DNA of 16,176 bases from NCBI GenBank assembly GCA_964437815.1, contig CAYTIE010000024.1:1-16176 (forward strand), in the 5' to 3' direction. The position numbers and the translations under genes are program-made. This DNA is from Marisimplicoccus sp964437815. Lineage in GTDB: Bacteria; Bacteroidota; Bacteroidia; Flavobacteriales; Flavobacteriaceae. A model generated the notes under the pieces. The model made no database searches. It had not been told where the DNA came from and worked only from the letters and a program-made list of their open reading frames with translations. Below, piece after piece: positions 1 to 7,277 of the stretch; within the stretch, counting starts at the first letter, position 1; each line of letters begins with the position of its first letter.

Positions 1-545
1 TAGAAACTCAAGCTGGAGATGTTTCAGCTTATATTCCAACAAATGTTATTTCTATAACCGATGGTCAAATTTTCTTAGAATCTGACTTATTTAATTCCGG
101 GGTTAGACCAGCAATTAATGTTGGAATTTCTGTTTCAAGAGTTGGAGGGTCAGCACAAATTAAATCAATGAAGAAAGTTGCTGGAACATTAAAGCTAGAT
201 CAAGCACAATATAGAGAGCTTGAAGCATTCTCTAAGTTTGGATCGGATCTTGACGCGGCAACATTAAATGTTATTGAGAAGGGAAGAAGAAATGTTGAGA
301 TTCTTAAACAAAATCAAAATGATCCTTTCCAAGTAGAAGATCAAATTGCAATTATTTATGCTGGATCTCAAAATTTACTTAAAGATGTCCCTGTTGATAA
401 GATAAAGGCTTTTGAAGAAAGTTTTTTACAGGAACTAAGAAAAAACCACAAGAAACTGCTAACGGAATTAAAATCGGGTAAAATCTCTGATAAAGAAATG
501 GATAAAATAAAAACTGTTTCAGAAAAAATTGCAAAAACATTTTAA
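1..545 (+). CDS. atpA: F1 ATP synthase subunit alpha, C-terminal part (5' end cut by the window)
   Basis: The frame is open from the first complete codon at position 3 to TAA at 543-545, giving the last 180 residues of the alpha subunit, about a third of the usual ~500-525. The subunit forms the non-catalytic part of the F1 hexamer on the cytoplasmic face of the membrane. Visible signatures are SDLFNSGVRPAINVGISVSRVGG, read in two parts: the SDLFNSGVRPA stretch, then GISVSRVGG, whose arginine corresponds to the alpha arginine finger that reaches into the beta catalytic site. The alpha-helical C-terminal domain follows. The internal ATG at 168 is not a start, because the homology continues upstream of it to the window edge. 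atpG begins at the very next base after the stop, so the two are one operon with probable translational coupling. Identity is clear; only the N-terminal nucleotide-binding part is missing, outside the window. Confidence 0.97.
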   Translation, partial: ETQAGDVSAYIPTNVISITDGQIFLESDLFNSGVRPAINVGISVSRVGGSAQIKSMKKVAGTLKLDQAQYRELEAFSKFGSDLDAATLNVIEKGRRNVEILKQNQNDPFQVEDQIAIIYAGSQNLLKDVPVDKIKAFEESFLQELRKNHKKLLTELKSGKISDKEMDKIKTVSEKIAKTF

Positions 546-1409
546 ATGTCAGGGTTAAAAGAAATAAGAAATAGGATTAGCTCTGTATCTTCTACGATGC
601 AGATAACTAATGCAATGAAAATGGTTTCTGCTGCAAAACTTAAAAAAGCTCAAGACTCAATTTCAGCAACCTTGCCTTATTCAAATAAATTATCTGGATT
701 AATACAAAATATTTCTACTTCGGGAGAGTCGCTAGAGAGTCCTTTTTTCATAAAAAGAGAAATTAACAAGGCCCTAATTGTTGCTATTACATCTAATAAA
801 GGACTTTGTGGAGGATTTAACTCAAATGTAATTAAGAAAGTATTAAAATTTATAGAAACAAAATACTCATCTAAAAAAGTAGAAATTGTTTGTATAGGTA
901 AAAAAGGAGCAGACATTCTATCAAAAAAAAATAATGTAATTGATTCATTTAACTCAGTTTATGACGAATTCTCATATGAAAATGTTAAGACAATTGCAGA
1001 GTTATTGATGGAAAAATTTTCTGATGAAAGTTATGATGAGATTACACTGGTTTATAATCACTCTAAAAATGCAGGAACCCAAATCTTAACGGTTGAACCA
1101 TATCTTCCAATTGAAGAGAATAAAGAAGAATCAACAGCCAAGCCTACAGGAGATTATATTTTTGAGCCATCACAATCAGAGATTTTAAACGAGTTAATAC
1201 CAAAGGCGCTAATTGTGCAGCTTTTTAAAGCAATTTCCGATTCTATTGCGGGTGAACACGGTGCAAGAATGACAGCTATGCATAAAGCAACAGACAATGC
1301 GTCAGAGTTGAGAGATCAATTAAAGCTAACATATAATAAAGCAAGGCAGACTGCTATTACTAATGAAATATTAGAGATTGTTGGAGGCGCAGAGGCTTTA
1401 AATTCATAG
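546..1409 (+). CDS. atpG: F1 ATP synthase subunit gamma
   Basis: This 287-residue protein is the central rotating stalk of F1, coupling c-ring rotation to catalysis in the alpha/beta hexamer. Both terminal coiled-coil helices are recognisable: the N-terminal one has the family pattern (IRNRISSV, then QITNAMKMVSAAKLKKAQ), and the C-terminal one has ARMTAMHKATDNASEL followed by TYNKARQTAITNEILEI and ending in GGAEAL. The central Rossmann-like domain includes ITSNKGLCGGFN near residues 81-92, the usual gamma signature. Length matches the family (~285-300). The ATG directly abuts the atpA stop codon with no spacer. This appears to be the last ATP synthase gene here, since the next gene has a promoter-like sequence of its own in the 61-base gap. 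No abnormality is seen. Confidence 0.97.
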   Translation: MSGLKEIRNRISSVSSTMQITNAMKMVSAAKLKKAQDSISATLPYSNKLSGLIQNISTSGESLESPFFIKREINKALIVAITSNKGLCGGFNSNVIKKVLKFIETKYSSKKVEIVCIGKKGADILSKKNNVIDSFNSVYDEFSYENVKTIAELLMEKFSDESYDEITLVYNHSKNAGTQILTVEPYLPIEENKEESTAKPTGDYIFEPSQSEILNELIPKALIVQLFKAISDSIAGEHGARMTAMHKATDNASELRDQLKLTYNKARQTAITNEILEIVGGAEALNS

Positions 1410-1443
1410 ATCAGTTTTTCACTTCTCATCCTTCACTTTTTTG

Positions 1444-1451
1444 TATTTTTG
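1444..1451 (+). promoter_or_regulatory. Putative Bacteroidota -7 promoter box ahead of the DUF4292 gene
   Basis: The octamer TATTTTTG is an exact match to TAnnTTTG, the -7 element recognised by the primary sigma factor in Bacteroidota. Transcription would begin about 6-7 bases downstream, a short distance ahead of the ATG at 1471. No good TTTG/TTG element is seen at the ideal ~19-base spacing, so the assignment rests on the -7 box and its position alone. If it is real, translation cannot start at the in-frame TTG at 1441, which lies upstream of the transcript. Confidence 0.4.
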
Positions 1452-1470
1452 GAAAAATAGCACTAGATGG

Positions 1471-2259
1471 ATGAATAAGATATTACATACAGGGATAATT
1501 GTTTTTTTTACGGTCTTATCAGCGTGCTCTGTTAATAAGACAAATTCTAATAATACTGTAGATTTAAGTCTTGATTTAAAAAGTGTTGTAAAAGAAATAA
1601 GAAAATCTGAAAATAAATTTAAAAATTTAAGAAACAGAGCAAAAGTAAAGTTTGATAATGGCAAAACAATTCAAAGCATTAATTTAAACTTACGTGTAGC
1701 AAAAAATGAGGCATTATGGATTAGCGCTTCAATGATTGTCCCGATAGCTAAAGCATTAATAACAAAAGATCAGCTTATTTTTTATGAACAGTTTCAGGGA
1801 ACATATATTGATACATCTTTAAAATATAATAATCAAGGAATACTGCCTTCGGTTTCTATAGAATTACTTCAAAATATTTTATTTGGAAACCCGGTCGTAG
1901 ATATAGATAACAGAAAATGGAAAAGCATTAAAAATCCGCTACAGTATGTACTCACTCCTTCAAACAATTTGCAAAATATCCAGCCTATACTATTTTTTAG
2001 TCCTAAGAATTTTGTTCTTGAAGAACAGCGTATATATTTTAGTTCAATTAATACTTTGCTGACTGTTGAATATGATAATTTTACGTCAGTTAACGACAAA
2101 AATTTTCCTACCGATGTTTTTATGTCAATAATTCAAAATGGGCAAATAACAAAAATAACAATTGAGTATAGTCAAATAGATTTTCCAGACAACTTAACTT
2201 TTCCAATTAAAGTACCTGAAGGATATAGAAAAATTAATATAAATGAACTATTGCAATAG
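1471..2259 (+). CDS. DUF4292 family outer-membrane-type lipoprotein
   Basis: This 262-residue predicted lipoprotein resembles the DUF4292 family of Bacteroidota, whose fold is thought to be related to LolA/LolB-type lipoprotein carriers; the biochemical role is unknown. I chose the ATG at 1471 because it gives a textbook lipoprotein signal: a short basic start, the hydrophobic run TGIIVFFTVLSA, and lipobox LSAC with the acylated cysteine at residue 19. The frame stays open upstream to a TTG at 1441, but that adds ten residues that spoil the signal peptide. The remainder is rich in beta-strand patterns (for example LNLRVAKNEALWISAS, residues ~70-85), as expected for a half-barrel. Its last 17 bases overlap the start of the EnvC-like gene, so the two are probably translated together and may act in the same envelope process. 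Family assignment is from recognition, not a database search. Confidence 0.8.
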   Translation: MNKILHTGIIVFFTVLSACSVNKTNSNNTVDLSLDLKSVVKEIRKSENKFKNLRNRAKVKFDNGKTIQSINLNLRVAKNEALWISASMIVPIAKALITKDQLIFYEQFQGTYIDTSLKYNNQGILPSVSIELLQNILFGNPVVDIDNRKWKSIKNPLQYVLTPSNNLQNIQPILFFSPKNFVLEEQRIYFSSINTLLTVEYDNFTSVNDKNFPTDVFMSIIQNGQITKITIEYSQIDFPDNLTFPIKVPEGYRKININELLQ

Positions 2260-3457
2260 AATTTTATTATTTGCCTTTATGCTTATTGTTAACTATAGCT
2301 TTTCACAGGATTATGATGAGCAACAAAAGAAATTAGAAGCACAGAAATTATCTATACAAAAAGAAATTAAGAAAATCAATGTACTTGTTTCTGAAAATAA
2401 AAAAAAGACAAAAACGCTTCTAGACAACATTGAGGATGTAGAGTTAAAAATTTCTGTAAGAAATAAATTGATAGAGATTAACAATCAACAATCACAAAAC
2501 TTATCAAATCAGATTAAAAACAAAAATAACAGGATTTATGATTTACAAATTGATCTAAAAAAACTAAAAGATGAATATGCCTCCATTGTTTCCAATTCTT
2601 ATAAGAAAAGATCTTCTAAAATAAAGTTAATGTTCTTGTTTGCTTCAAGAGATTTTAATCAAGCTTTTTCAAGATTTCAATATTTTAAACAATACACAGC
2701 TTATAGAAAAGAACAAGCAAACAAAATAATCCTTACTCAAGAAAATATTTCATCTCTGATTGATACTTTAAAAAAGAATAGAGAACAAAGACAAATTATT
2801 ATAGATGAAAACAATAAAGTTAAAAGGGAACTTGAAGATGAAAAACAAATGAAAAATAGATTATTTACCAATCTAGAAAAAACCAATAAAAGCTATTTAG
2901 CTGAAATAAGAAGAAAGGAGAAAGAATCAAAACTTATAGATAATGAAATTCAAAAATTAATTAGATTGGCTATCTCAGAATCCAATAATAATGATTCAAG
3001 TGTTAATAATTTTGCCCTTACGCCAGAAGGTAGAATTATTTCTTCAAACTTTTTATCTAATAGAGGTCAATTACCTTGGCCATTGAAAGAGGGAGTTATT
3101 ACAAGAAAGTTTGGAACTCAGCCTCATCCAGTTGTTCGAACAACAACAATAAATAGCACAGGGATTATGATTGCGACATCACCTAATTCATTAGTAAGAT
3201 CTATCTTTGACGGACAAGTTTTGTCTGTTTATGGTTTCAAAGGAGGAAATCCAGGAATATTAATAAGACACGGAAAGTATATTTCTAACTATCAAAACCT
3301 GTCACAGGTATTTGTTAAGAAAGGGGATAAAATTAAGACTGGAGAAGAAATAGGAATAATATTTACGAATAATAAATCAGGAAAAGCGGTATTAAAGTTT
3401 AATATATTTAATGAGCTAAAACCAGAGAATCCGCAAAACTGGTTAAGTAAATTTTAG
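2243..3457 (+). CDS. EnvC-like secreted protein: coiled coils plus degenerate LytM/M23 domain
   Basis: This 404-residue exported protein resembles murein hydrolase activators of the EnvC type, which switch on amidases during cell separation. Residues 1-21 form a signal peptide (hydrophobic ILLFAFMLIV, cleavage probably after SFS). Residues ~24-250 are long charged, Lys/Glu-rich coiled coils. The LytM domain runs from about residue 275 to 404. At the positions where an active M23 peptidase has HxGxD, YxHL and HLHFE, this protein reads S305-T-G-I-M309, Y350-Q-N352-L and V383-L-K385-F-N387, so every zinc ligand and catalytic histidine I can align is absent. That favours a regulator rather than an endopeptidase. 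The gene overlaps the DUF4292 gene by 17 bases and ends 2 bases from the convergent SPOR-protein gene, all pointing to envelope and division work. The amidase partner and FtsEX are not in the window. Confidence 0.88.
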   Translation: MNYCNRILLFAFMLIVNYSFSQDYDEQQKKLEAQKLSIQKEIKKINVLVSENKKKTKTLLDNIEDVELKISVRNKLIEINNQQSQNLSNQIKNKNNRIYDLQIDLKKLKDEYASIVSNSYKKRSSKIKLMFLFASRDFNQAFSRFQYFKQYTAYRKEQANKIILTQENISSLIDTLKKNREQRQIIIDENNKVKRELEDEKQMKNRLFTNLEKTNKSYLAEIRRKEKESKLIDNEIQKLIRLAISESNNNDSSVNNFALTPEGRIISSNFLSNRGQLPWPLKEGVITRKFGTQPHPVVRTTTINSTGIMIATSPNSLVRSIFDGQVLSVYGFKGGNPGILIRHGKYISNYQNLSQVFVKKGDKIKTGEEIGIIFTNNKSGKAVLKFNIFNELKPENPQNWLSKF

Positions 3458-3459
3458 AA

Positions 3460-4362
3460 TTATTGTTCGATTAACAACCAAGCATCATTACCCTTTTCTT
3501 TCTTTATCCTGGCTATTAATTTAAGAGCTTGATTTCTGTTTTGAAGTCTAGCATAAGCAACTCGATGGAGGCCTTTAGGATTAACTGAAGTAAAGGAAGC
3601 TTGATATCCTAGGTTAATTAGTGATTTTAATTTTTTATTGGCATTGTCCATTGATCGAAAAGATCCAGCTATAACACTATAATATATCGAATTGGGCTTA
3701 GGAGGTATTATGTTTTTCTTAATAGGGATATTAATTTTAGCATATTCTCCTAGATCAAATGTTGCAGTTTGAACATTTTCTAAAATCTTTTTTTGAGCAT
3801 TAGCTAATGATTCAACCTTTTGTTCATATCTAAATTCATCGAATGAAATGTAACTAATTGAACTTATCCCAATCAGCAATATTAGTATTGCGGCATATCT
3901 TATTGCATAATCTGGTATGCTTAATGTTTTAATCTTTTCTTCAGGGCTTGAAATATTTCTAGGAGCTCTTGTAAAACTTTCCAGTCCAAATGATTTAGAG
4001 TCAAAATTTACATCTAGATTTGGTTGAAATTGAATCTTCTTTTCAGCATTTAATTTAAATAGACCAATACTTTCTATTTCAACTTCACTAGTATTTAAAG
4101 AGGATAGTAGAGTTTTAACATCCTTTTTAATTTTCTTTAAAGCAGCATTATAAGAAATATTTTCAGTTGCGCTAATCTCGTTTGCAAGTAGCCCATCATT
4201 TTCTTTTAGCATTCCATTAAATGTTACCAATTTTTTTCTAGGAGAAAAGACATCGTTACTTTGTGAAGCAGCTATAGATTTTGTTAAAAAAGCACCAAAC
4301 CCTGGGACAATAACACAACTGTGATTATATAAAAGTTCGATTATATGCTTGGAGATAGACAT
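3460..4362 (-). CDS. HU-CCDC81-like domains, transmembrane helix and SPOR domain protein
   Basis: This 300-residue protein has three parts. The N-terminal ~115 residues carry the bacterial CCDC81-type HU-like repeats (VPGFGAFL at 19-26, LKENDGLLA at 52-60, a second GLFKLN motif near 100-105). A single membrane helix lies at about 154-172 (AAILILLIGISSISYISF). The C-terminal ~75 residues form a SPOR domain (YYSVIAGSF from residue 227, then HRVAYARLQNRNQAL), a fold that binds peptidoglycan glycans stripped of stem peptides at division sites. The topology implied is HU-like part in the cytoplasm and SPOR in the periplasm. It is convergent with the EnvC-like gene (2-base gap) and lies 23 bases downstream of trpS on the same strand. 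A TAnnTTTG box sits unusually close to the ATG. The cytoplasmic ligand of the HU-like part is not known; DNA or protein binding are both possible. Confidence 0.85.
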   Translation of the reverse strand: MSISKHIIELLYNHSCVIVPGFGAFLTKSIAASQSNDVFSPRKKLVTFNGMLKENDGLLANEISATENISYNAALKKIKKDVKTLLSSLNTSEVEIESIGLFKLNAEKKIQFQPNLDVNFDSKSFGLESFTRAPRNISSPEEKIKTLSIPDYAIRYAAILILLIGISSISYISFDEFRYEQKVESLANAQKKILENVQTATFDLGEYAKINIPIKKNIIPPKPNSIYYSVIAGSFRSMDNANKKLKSLINLGYQASFTSVNPKGLHRVAYARLQNRNQALKLIARIKKEKGNDAWLLIEQ

Positions 4363-4366
4363 TAAT

Positions 4367-4397
4367 CAAATTTAAAAAAAAACAATTAAAATCCAAC
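4367..4397 (-). promoter_or_regulatory. Putative promoter directly abutting the SPOR-protein ATG
   Basis: On the minus strand TAAATTTG (4374 to 4367) matches TAnnTTTG exactly, and GTTG lies 19 bases upstream, close to the -33 TTG element at the expected spacing. Only four bases separate the -7 box from the ATG, so transcription would start at or just beside the start codon and give a leaderless or nearly leaderless message. The spacer is a long A/T run, so a chance match cannot be excluded; readthrough from trpS is the alternative. Confidence 0.3.
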
Positions 4398-5354
4398 CTT
4401 ACTTCTAACTCTTTTAAGAACAATTTGTGCTTGTTTTCTTGCTTTTTTAGCACCCTCTTTTAAAACAGCTTCTACTTTATCCTTATTAGCATGGTATGAG
4501 TTATATAAATCGCGTTCCTTTTGGAATTTTTGTAAAATTTCATCAAACAGAATTTCCTTTGCTTCCCCATATCCTAAACCACCTGACACATATCTTTTAT
4601 GTAGGGCTTCTTTTTTCTTTGGAGGAGCAATTAAAGAATAAATTTTATATACATTACATTCTTTTGGATCCTTTTTATCTTCAACTGAAAGGCTTTGCGT
4701 TTTAATTCTCATAATCTGCTTTCTTAACTCTTCATCTGGGAGAAAAACATCAATTGTATTTCCTTTAGATTTACTCATTTTTTCCCCATCTGTACCAATA
4801 ACATATTTTGACTCTTCTTGTAATTTAGGTTCGGGAATTACTAATGTGTTTCCCATTATGTTATTAAACCTAGAAGCCACATTTCTAGTAATCTCAAGAT
4901 GCTGCAATTGGTCTTTACCAACAGGAACAATGTTAGCATCATAGAGTAAAATATCTGCTGCCATAAGCATTGGGTATGAAAATAAACCTGCATTGATATC
5001 CTTTAGATTATCTGACTTATCTTTAAAGGAGTGTGCTAATGTCAATCTTTGATATGGGAAAAAACAACTTAAAAGCCAAGCCAATTCTGTTACTTCAGAA
5101 ACATCACTTTGTTTGAAAAAACATGCTTTATTTGTATCTAAACCAAAAGAGAGCCATGCAGCTGCAGTAGAAAATGTGTTGTTTTGTAAAATTTCAGGAT
5201 CTTTAATTTGTGTTAGTGCATGAAGGTTGGCAATAAAAAAATATGACTCTTCACTCGACTTATTTGCCATTTCAATTGAGGGAAGTATTGCTCCAAGCAA
5301 ATTTCCTAAATGAGGTGTTCCTGTTGATTGAACTCCAGTGAGAATTTTAGCCAT
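4386..5354 (-). CDS. trpS: Tryptophanyl-tRNA synthetase
   Basis: This class I aminoacyl-tRNA synthetase charges tRNA-Trp in the cytoplasm. With the start at 5354 it has 322 residues, the usual size for bacterial TrpS. The N-terminus AKILTGVQSTGTPHLGN contains the HIGH-type motif PHLGN (14-18), and the second ATP-binding loop is GEKMSKSKGN (KMSKS at 192-196). MLMAADILLYDA (129-140) and GKDQLQHLEITR (146-157) are typical TrpS active-site segments. The frame is open to an upstream ATG at 5393, but that would add 13 residues of low-quality sequence and would lie across a strong promoter (-7 box at 5374-5381), so I take the internal ATG at 5354, which begins exactly at the conserved MAKILTG. The SPOR-protein gene follows 23 bases downstream. 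Confidence 0.96.
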   Translation of the reverse strand: MAKILTGVQSTGTPHLGNLLGAILPSIEMANKSSEESYFFIANLHALTQIKDPEILQNNTFSTAAAWLSFGLDTNKACFFKQSDVSEVTELAWLLSCFFPYQRLTLAHSFKDKSDNLKDINAGLFSYPMLMAADILLYDANIVPVGKDQLQHLEITRNVASRFNNIMGNTLVIPEPKLQEESKYVIGTDGEKMSKSKGNTIDVFLPDEELRKQIMRIKTQSLSVEDKKDPKECNVYKIYSLIAPPKKKEALHKRYVSGGLGYGEAKEILFDEILQKFQKERDLYNSYHANKDKVEAVLKEGAKKARKQAQIVLKRVRSKVGF

Positions 5355-5373
5355 AAAATGACAATTATATAAA

Positions 5374-5404
5374 CAAAGATATTTTTTTTTCATCTTGAAT
5401 CAAA
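5374..5404 (-). promoter_or_regulatory. trpS promoter (TTTG - 19 bases - TATCTTTG)
   Basis: Read on the minus strand, TTTG (5404-5401), a 19-base spacer and TATCTTTG (5381-5374) reproduce the Bacteroidota -33/-7 consensus with no mismatch at defined positions. The trpS ATG at 5354 lies 19 bases beyond the -7 box, leaving a short untranslated leader. Because the -7 box falls inside the longer open frame, it also decides the choice of start codon. Confidence 0.65.
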
Positions 5405-5412
5405 ATACCTCT

Positions 5413-5420
5413 TACCTTTG
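5413..5420 (+). promoter_or_regulatory. Putative plsC -7 promoter box
   Basis: TACCTTTG matches TAnnTTTG exactly and lies 22 bases before the plsC ATG at 5443. The nearest TTG upstream (5395-5397) leaves only a 15-base spacer, shorter than the usual ~17-23, so the -33 element is uncertain. The promoter would lie back-to-back with that of trpS, its upstream part overlapping the trpS -33/-7 spacer. Confidence 0.45.
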
Positions 5421-5442
5421 AGTTTATTTTTAAGGTTTAACA

Positions 5443-6234
5443 ATGCTAAGATTCTCGCATAGATTAATAATTAAAATATGGTGGGCTTGGTTCTATACTA
5501 TAGCTGCTGTTCAAACAATACTTTATTTCCCTGTATTAGCTATAATACTTATGTTGCCCAGAGGCTATTCAAAATTATTTTGGATTGCGAGAAATATTTG
5601 GTCAAGAATTATTCTACATGGGAGCGGTTTCTATCTTTCATTTGAGAATACACATAAACTGAAAACAGAGACTAATTGCTTATTAATTGCAAATCATGCC
5701 AGCTATATGGATGTTTTTCTGATGTTTATATTAAATAAAACGCCATTTACATTTGTAGGGAAAAAAGAGCTTTATAGTATTCCAATTTTTGGATACATAT
5801 ACAAAAGAGCTGCTATAATGGTAGATAGATCTAATTCACAAAGTAGATATGGTGTTTATGGTAGAGCAAACAAGCTGCTTAATGAAGGATATAACATATG
5901 TATTTTTCCTGAAACAAATTATCTTGATGAAACAGAAGTATTAGCAGACTTTAAACATGGCGCTTTTAAAATTGCAATTGAAAACAACCTTCCTATTATT
6001 CCTATTGTTCTGTTTGATTGCAAATTAAAATTTCCTTGGTATCCAATTTTTGGCCATCCAGGCAAGTTAAGGGCAAAAGTTTTGGATAGAATTGAAGTAA
6101 ATGGTTTAACCGAAGAGGATATTCCTGGGTTAATAGATGAAACACGAAAAATTATGAGAGATGAATTGCTTGCTGATCCTCAAGGAGTCCCTTTGAAAGC
6201 AGCTAATAAATATAGGGAGTTAAAAAATAAATAA
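5443..6234 (+). CDS. plsC: 1-acyl-sn-glycerol-3-phosphate acyltransferase (PlsC-like)
   Basis: This 263-residue membrane-associated acyltransferase of the PlsC family would transfer an acyl chain to lysophosphatidic acid, making phosphatidic acid for phospholipid synthesis. An N-terminal hydrophobic segment (about residues 10-38) anchors it. The catalytic HX4D motif is NHASYMD, with H85 and D90. The second block, FVGKKELYSIPIFG (104-117), and the substrate-binding block CIFPETNYLDE (153-163) are visible. The latter has FPET in place of the common FPEG, a variant I recall from Bacteroidota relatives. PIIPIVL (184-190) is the fourth block. Its own -7 box lies just upstream, divergent from trpS. 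It ends one base before the convergent recA stop codon, inside a perfect AT palindrome. Substrate specificity (lysophosphatidate versus a lyso-ornithine lipid) cannot be told from sequence alone. Confidence 0.88.
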   Translation: MLRFSHRLIIKIWWAWFYTIAAVQTILYFPVLAIILMLPRGYSKLFWIARNIWSRIILHGSGFYLSFENTHKLKTETNCLLIANHASYMDVFLMFILNKTPFTFVGKKELYSIPIFGYIYKRAAIMVDRSNSQSRYGVYGRANKLLNEGYNICIFPETNYLDETEVLADFKHGAFKIAIENNLPIIPIVLFDCKLKFPWYPIFGHPGKLRAKVLDRIEVNGLTEEDIPGLIDETRKIMRDELLADPQGVPLKAANKYRELKNK

Positions 6235-6244
6235 TTTATTTATT
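6226..6244. repeat. 19-base perfect AT palindrome across the plsC and recA stop codons
   Basis: AATAAATAA-T-TTATTTATT is a perfect palindrome centred on 6235. It contains the plsC TAA (6232-6234) in one arm and, on the other strand, the recA TAA in the other. It consists only of A and T, so it would make a weak hairpin flanked by A/T runs on both sides; a minimal bidirectional terminator is possible, but low-complexity chance symmetry is also possible. Confidence 0.5.
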
Positions 6245-7237
6245 ATCGTTTATAATCTGAAATATTTTCCCCTCCAATTCCTCCATTAGTTCAGGATTAT
6301 CTTTTAAAAGAACCTTAACAGAATCCCTTCCCTGCCCAAGTTTAGTGCCTCCGTAGCTAAACCATGATCCACTTTTTTCAATAATCTCATGCTCTACGCC
6401 AAGGTCTAAAATTTCTCCTGTTTTAGAGATTCCTTCACCATACATTATATCAAATTCAGCTGTTTTAAAAGGAGGTGCTACTTTATTTTTTACAACCTTG
6501 ACTCTTGTTTTATTCCCTAATACTGCACCTTCTGAATCTTTTATTTGTGTTGACCTTCTAATGTCTAGTCTAACAGATGCATAAAATTTTAATGCATTTC
6601 CTCCTGTTGTAGTTTCAGGATTACCAAACATAACTCCTATTTTTTCTCTTAATTGATTCAAGAAAAAAACTGTACATTTTGTTTTGCTTATTGATGCAGT
6701 TAGCTTTCTCATTGCCTGAGACATTAATCTTGCATGAAGTCCCATTTTAGAATCTCCCATTTCCCCTTCAATTTCACTTTTTGGAGTTAATGCTGCAACA
6801 GAATCAATTACTAAAGCATCAACTGCTCCTGATCGAATTAAATTATCTGCAATTTCTAGAGCCTGTTCTCCATTATCTGGTTGTGAAATGACAAGTTCAG
6901 CTAAGTCAACACCTAGTTTTTCAGCATAAAAGCGGTCAAAAGCATGTTCAGCATCAATAAATGCCGCAATACCTCCATTTTTTTGACACTCAGCGATAGC
7001 ATGTAACGATAGTGTAGTTTTTCCTGAAGACTCAGGGCCATATATTTCAACGACTCTTCCTTTCGGATAACCCCCTACACCCATTGCGATGTTTAGTCCT
7101 ATTGAACCGGAAGGGATAGCATCAACTTTCTCTACGGTTTGGTCCCCTAGTTTCATTACAGAACCTTTCCCATAGGTCTTGTCTAATTTATCTAAGGTTA
7201 ACTGAAGTGCTTTTAGTTTTGAATCTTTTTCTGCCAT
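6236..7237 (-). CDS. recA: Recombinase RecA
   Basis: RecA polymerises on single-stranded DNA, drives homologous strand exchange and stimulates LexA-type self-cleavage. From the ATG at 7237 it has 333 residues. Signatures include the N-terminal KALQLTLDKLDKTYGKG, Walker A GPESSGKT (67-74), the catalytic glutamate in DAEHAFD (E97), Walker B ALVIDS (141-146), and the DNA-binding L2 loop beginning NQLREKIG (194-201) and ending ETTTGGNALKFYAS. The C-terminal extension is short, ending IFQIINDNK. A second ATG at 7243 would add two residues (Met-Asn); the shorter start lines up better with relatives I recall, but the two cannot be separated by sequence. It is convergent with plsC (one base between stop codons) and divergent from the M24 peptidase gene. 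I see no convincing -7 box: TACTTTAG at 7261-7254 has one mismatch. Confidence 0.97.
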   Translation of the reverse strand: MAEKDSKLKALQLTLDKLDKTYGKGSVMKLGDQTVEKVDAIPSGSIGLNIAMGVGGYPKGRVVEIYGPESSGKTTLSLHAIAECQKNGGIAAFIDAEHAFDRFYAEKLGVDLAELVISQPDNGEQALEIADNLIRSGAVDALVIDSVAALTPKSEIEGEMGDSKMGLHARLMSQAMRKLTASISKTKCTVFFLNQLREKIGVMFGNPETTTGGNALKFYASVRLDIRRSTQIKDSEGAVLGNKTRVKVVKNKVAPPFKTAEFDIMYGEGISKTGEILDLGVEHEIIEKSGSWFSYGGTKLGQGRDSVKVLLKDNPELMEELEGKIFQIINDNK

Positions 7238-7246
7238 ATTCATCCA

Positions 7247-7277
7247 TTTATCACTAAAGTAATATTTTTTATATTTA
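7247..7277 (+). promoter_or_regulatory. Weak putative promoter for the M24 peptidase gene
   Basis: TTTA (7247-7250), a 19-base spacer and TATATTTA (7270-7277) fit the Bacteroidota -33/-7 pattern with one mismatch in each element (A for G). The box lies 14 bases before the ATG at 7292. The region is almost all A and T, so a chance match is quite possible. Confidence 0.25.

Noticed and set aside
1441..1470. N-terminal extension of the DUF4292 gene from a TTG codon
   Set aside because: It overlaps a TAnnTTTG promoter box and spoils the lipoprotein signal that begins cleanly at the ATG at 1471.
5355..5393. Longer trpS frame starting at the ATG at 5393
   Set aside because: The extra 13 residues are not TrpS-like and are encoded over the -7 box of a near-perfect promoter.
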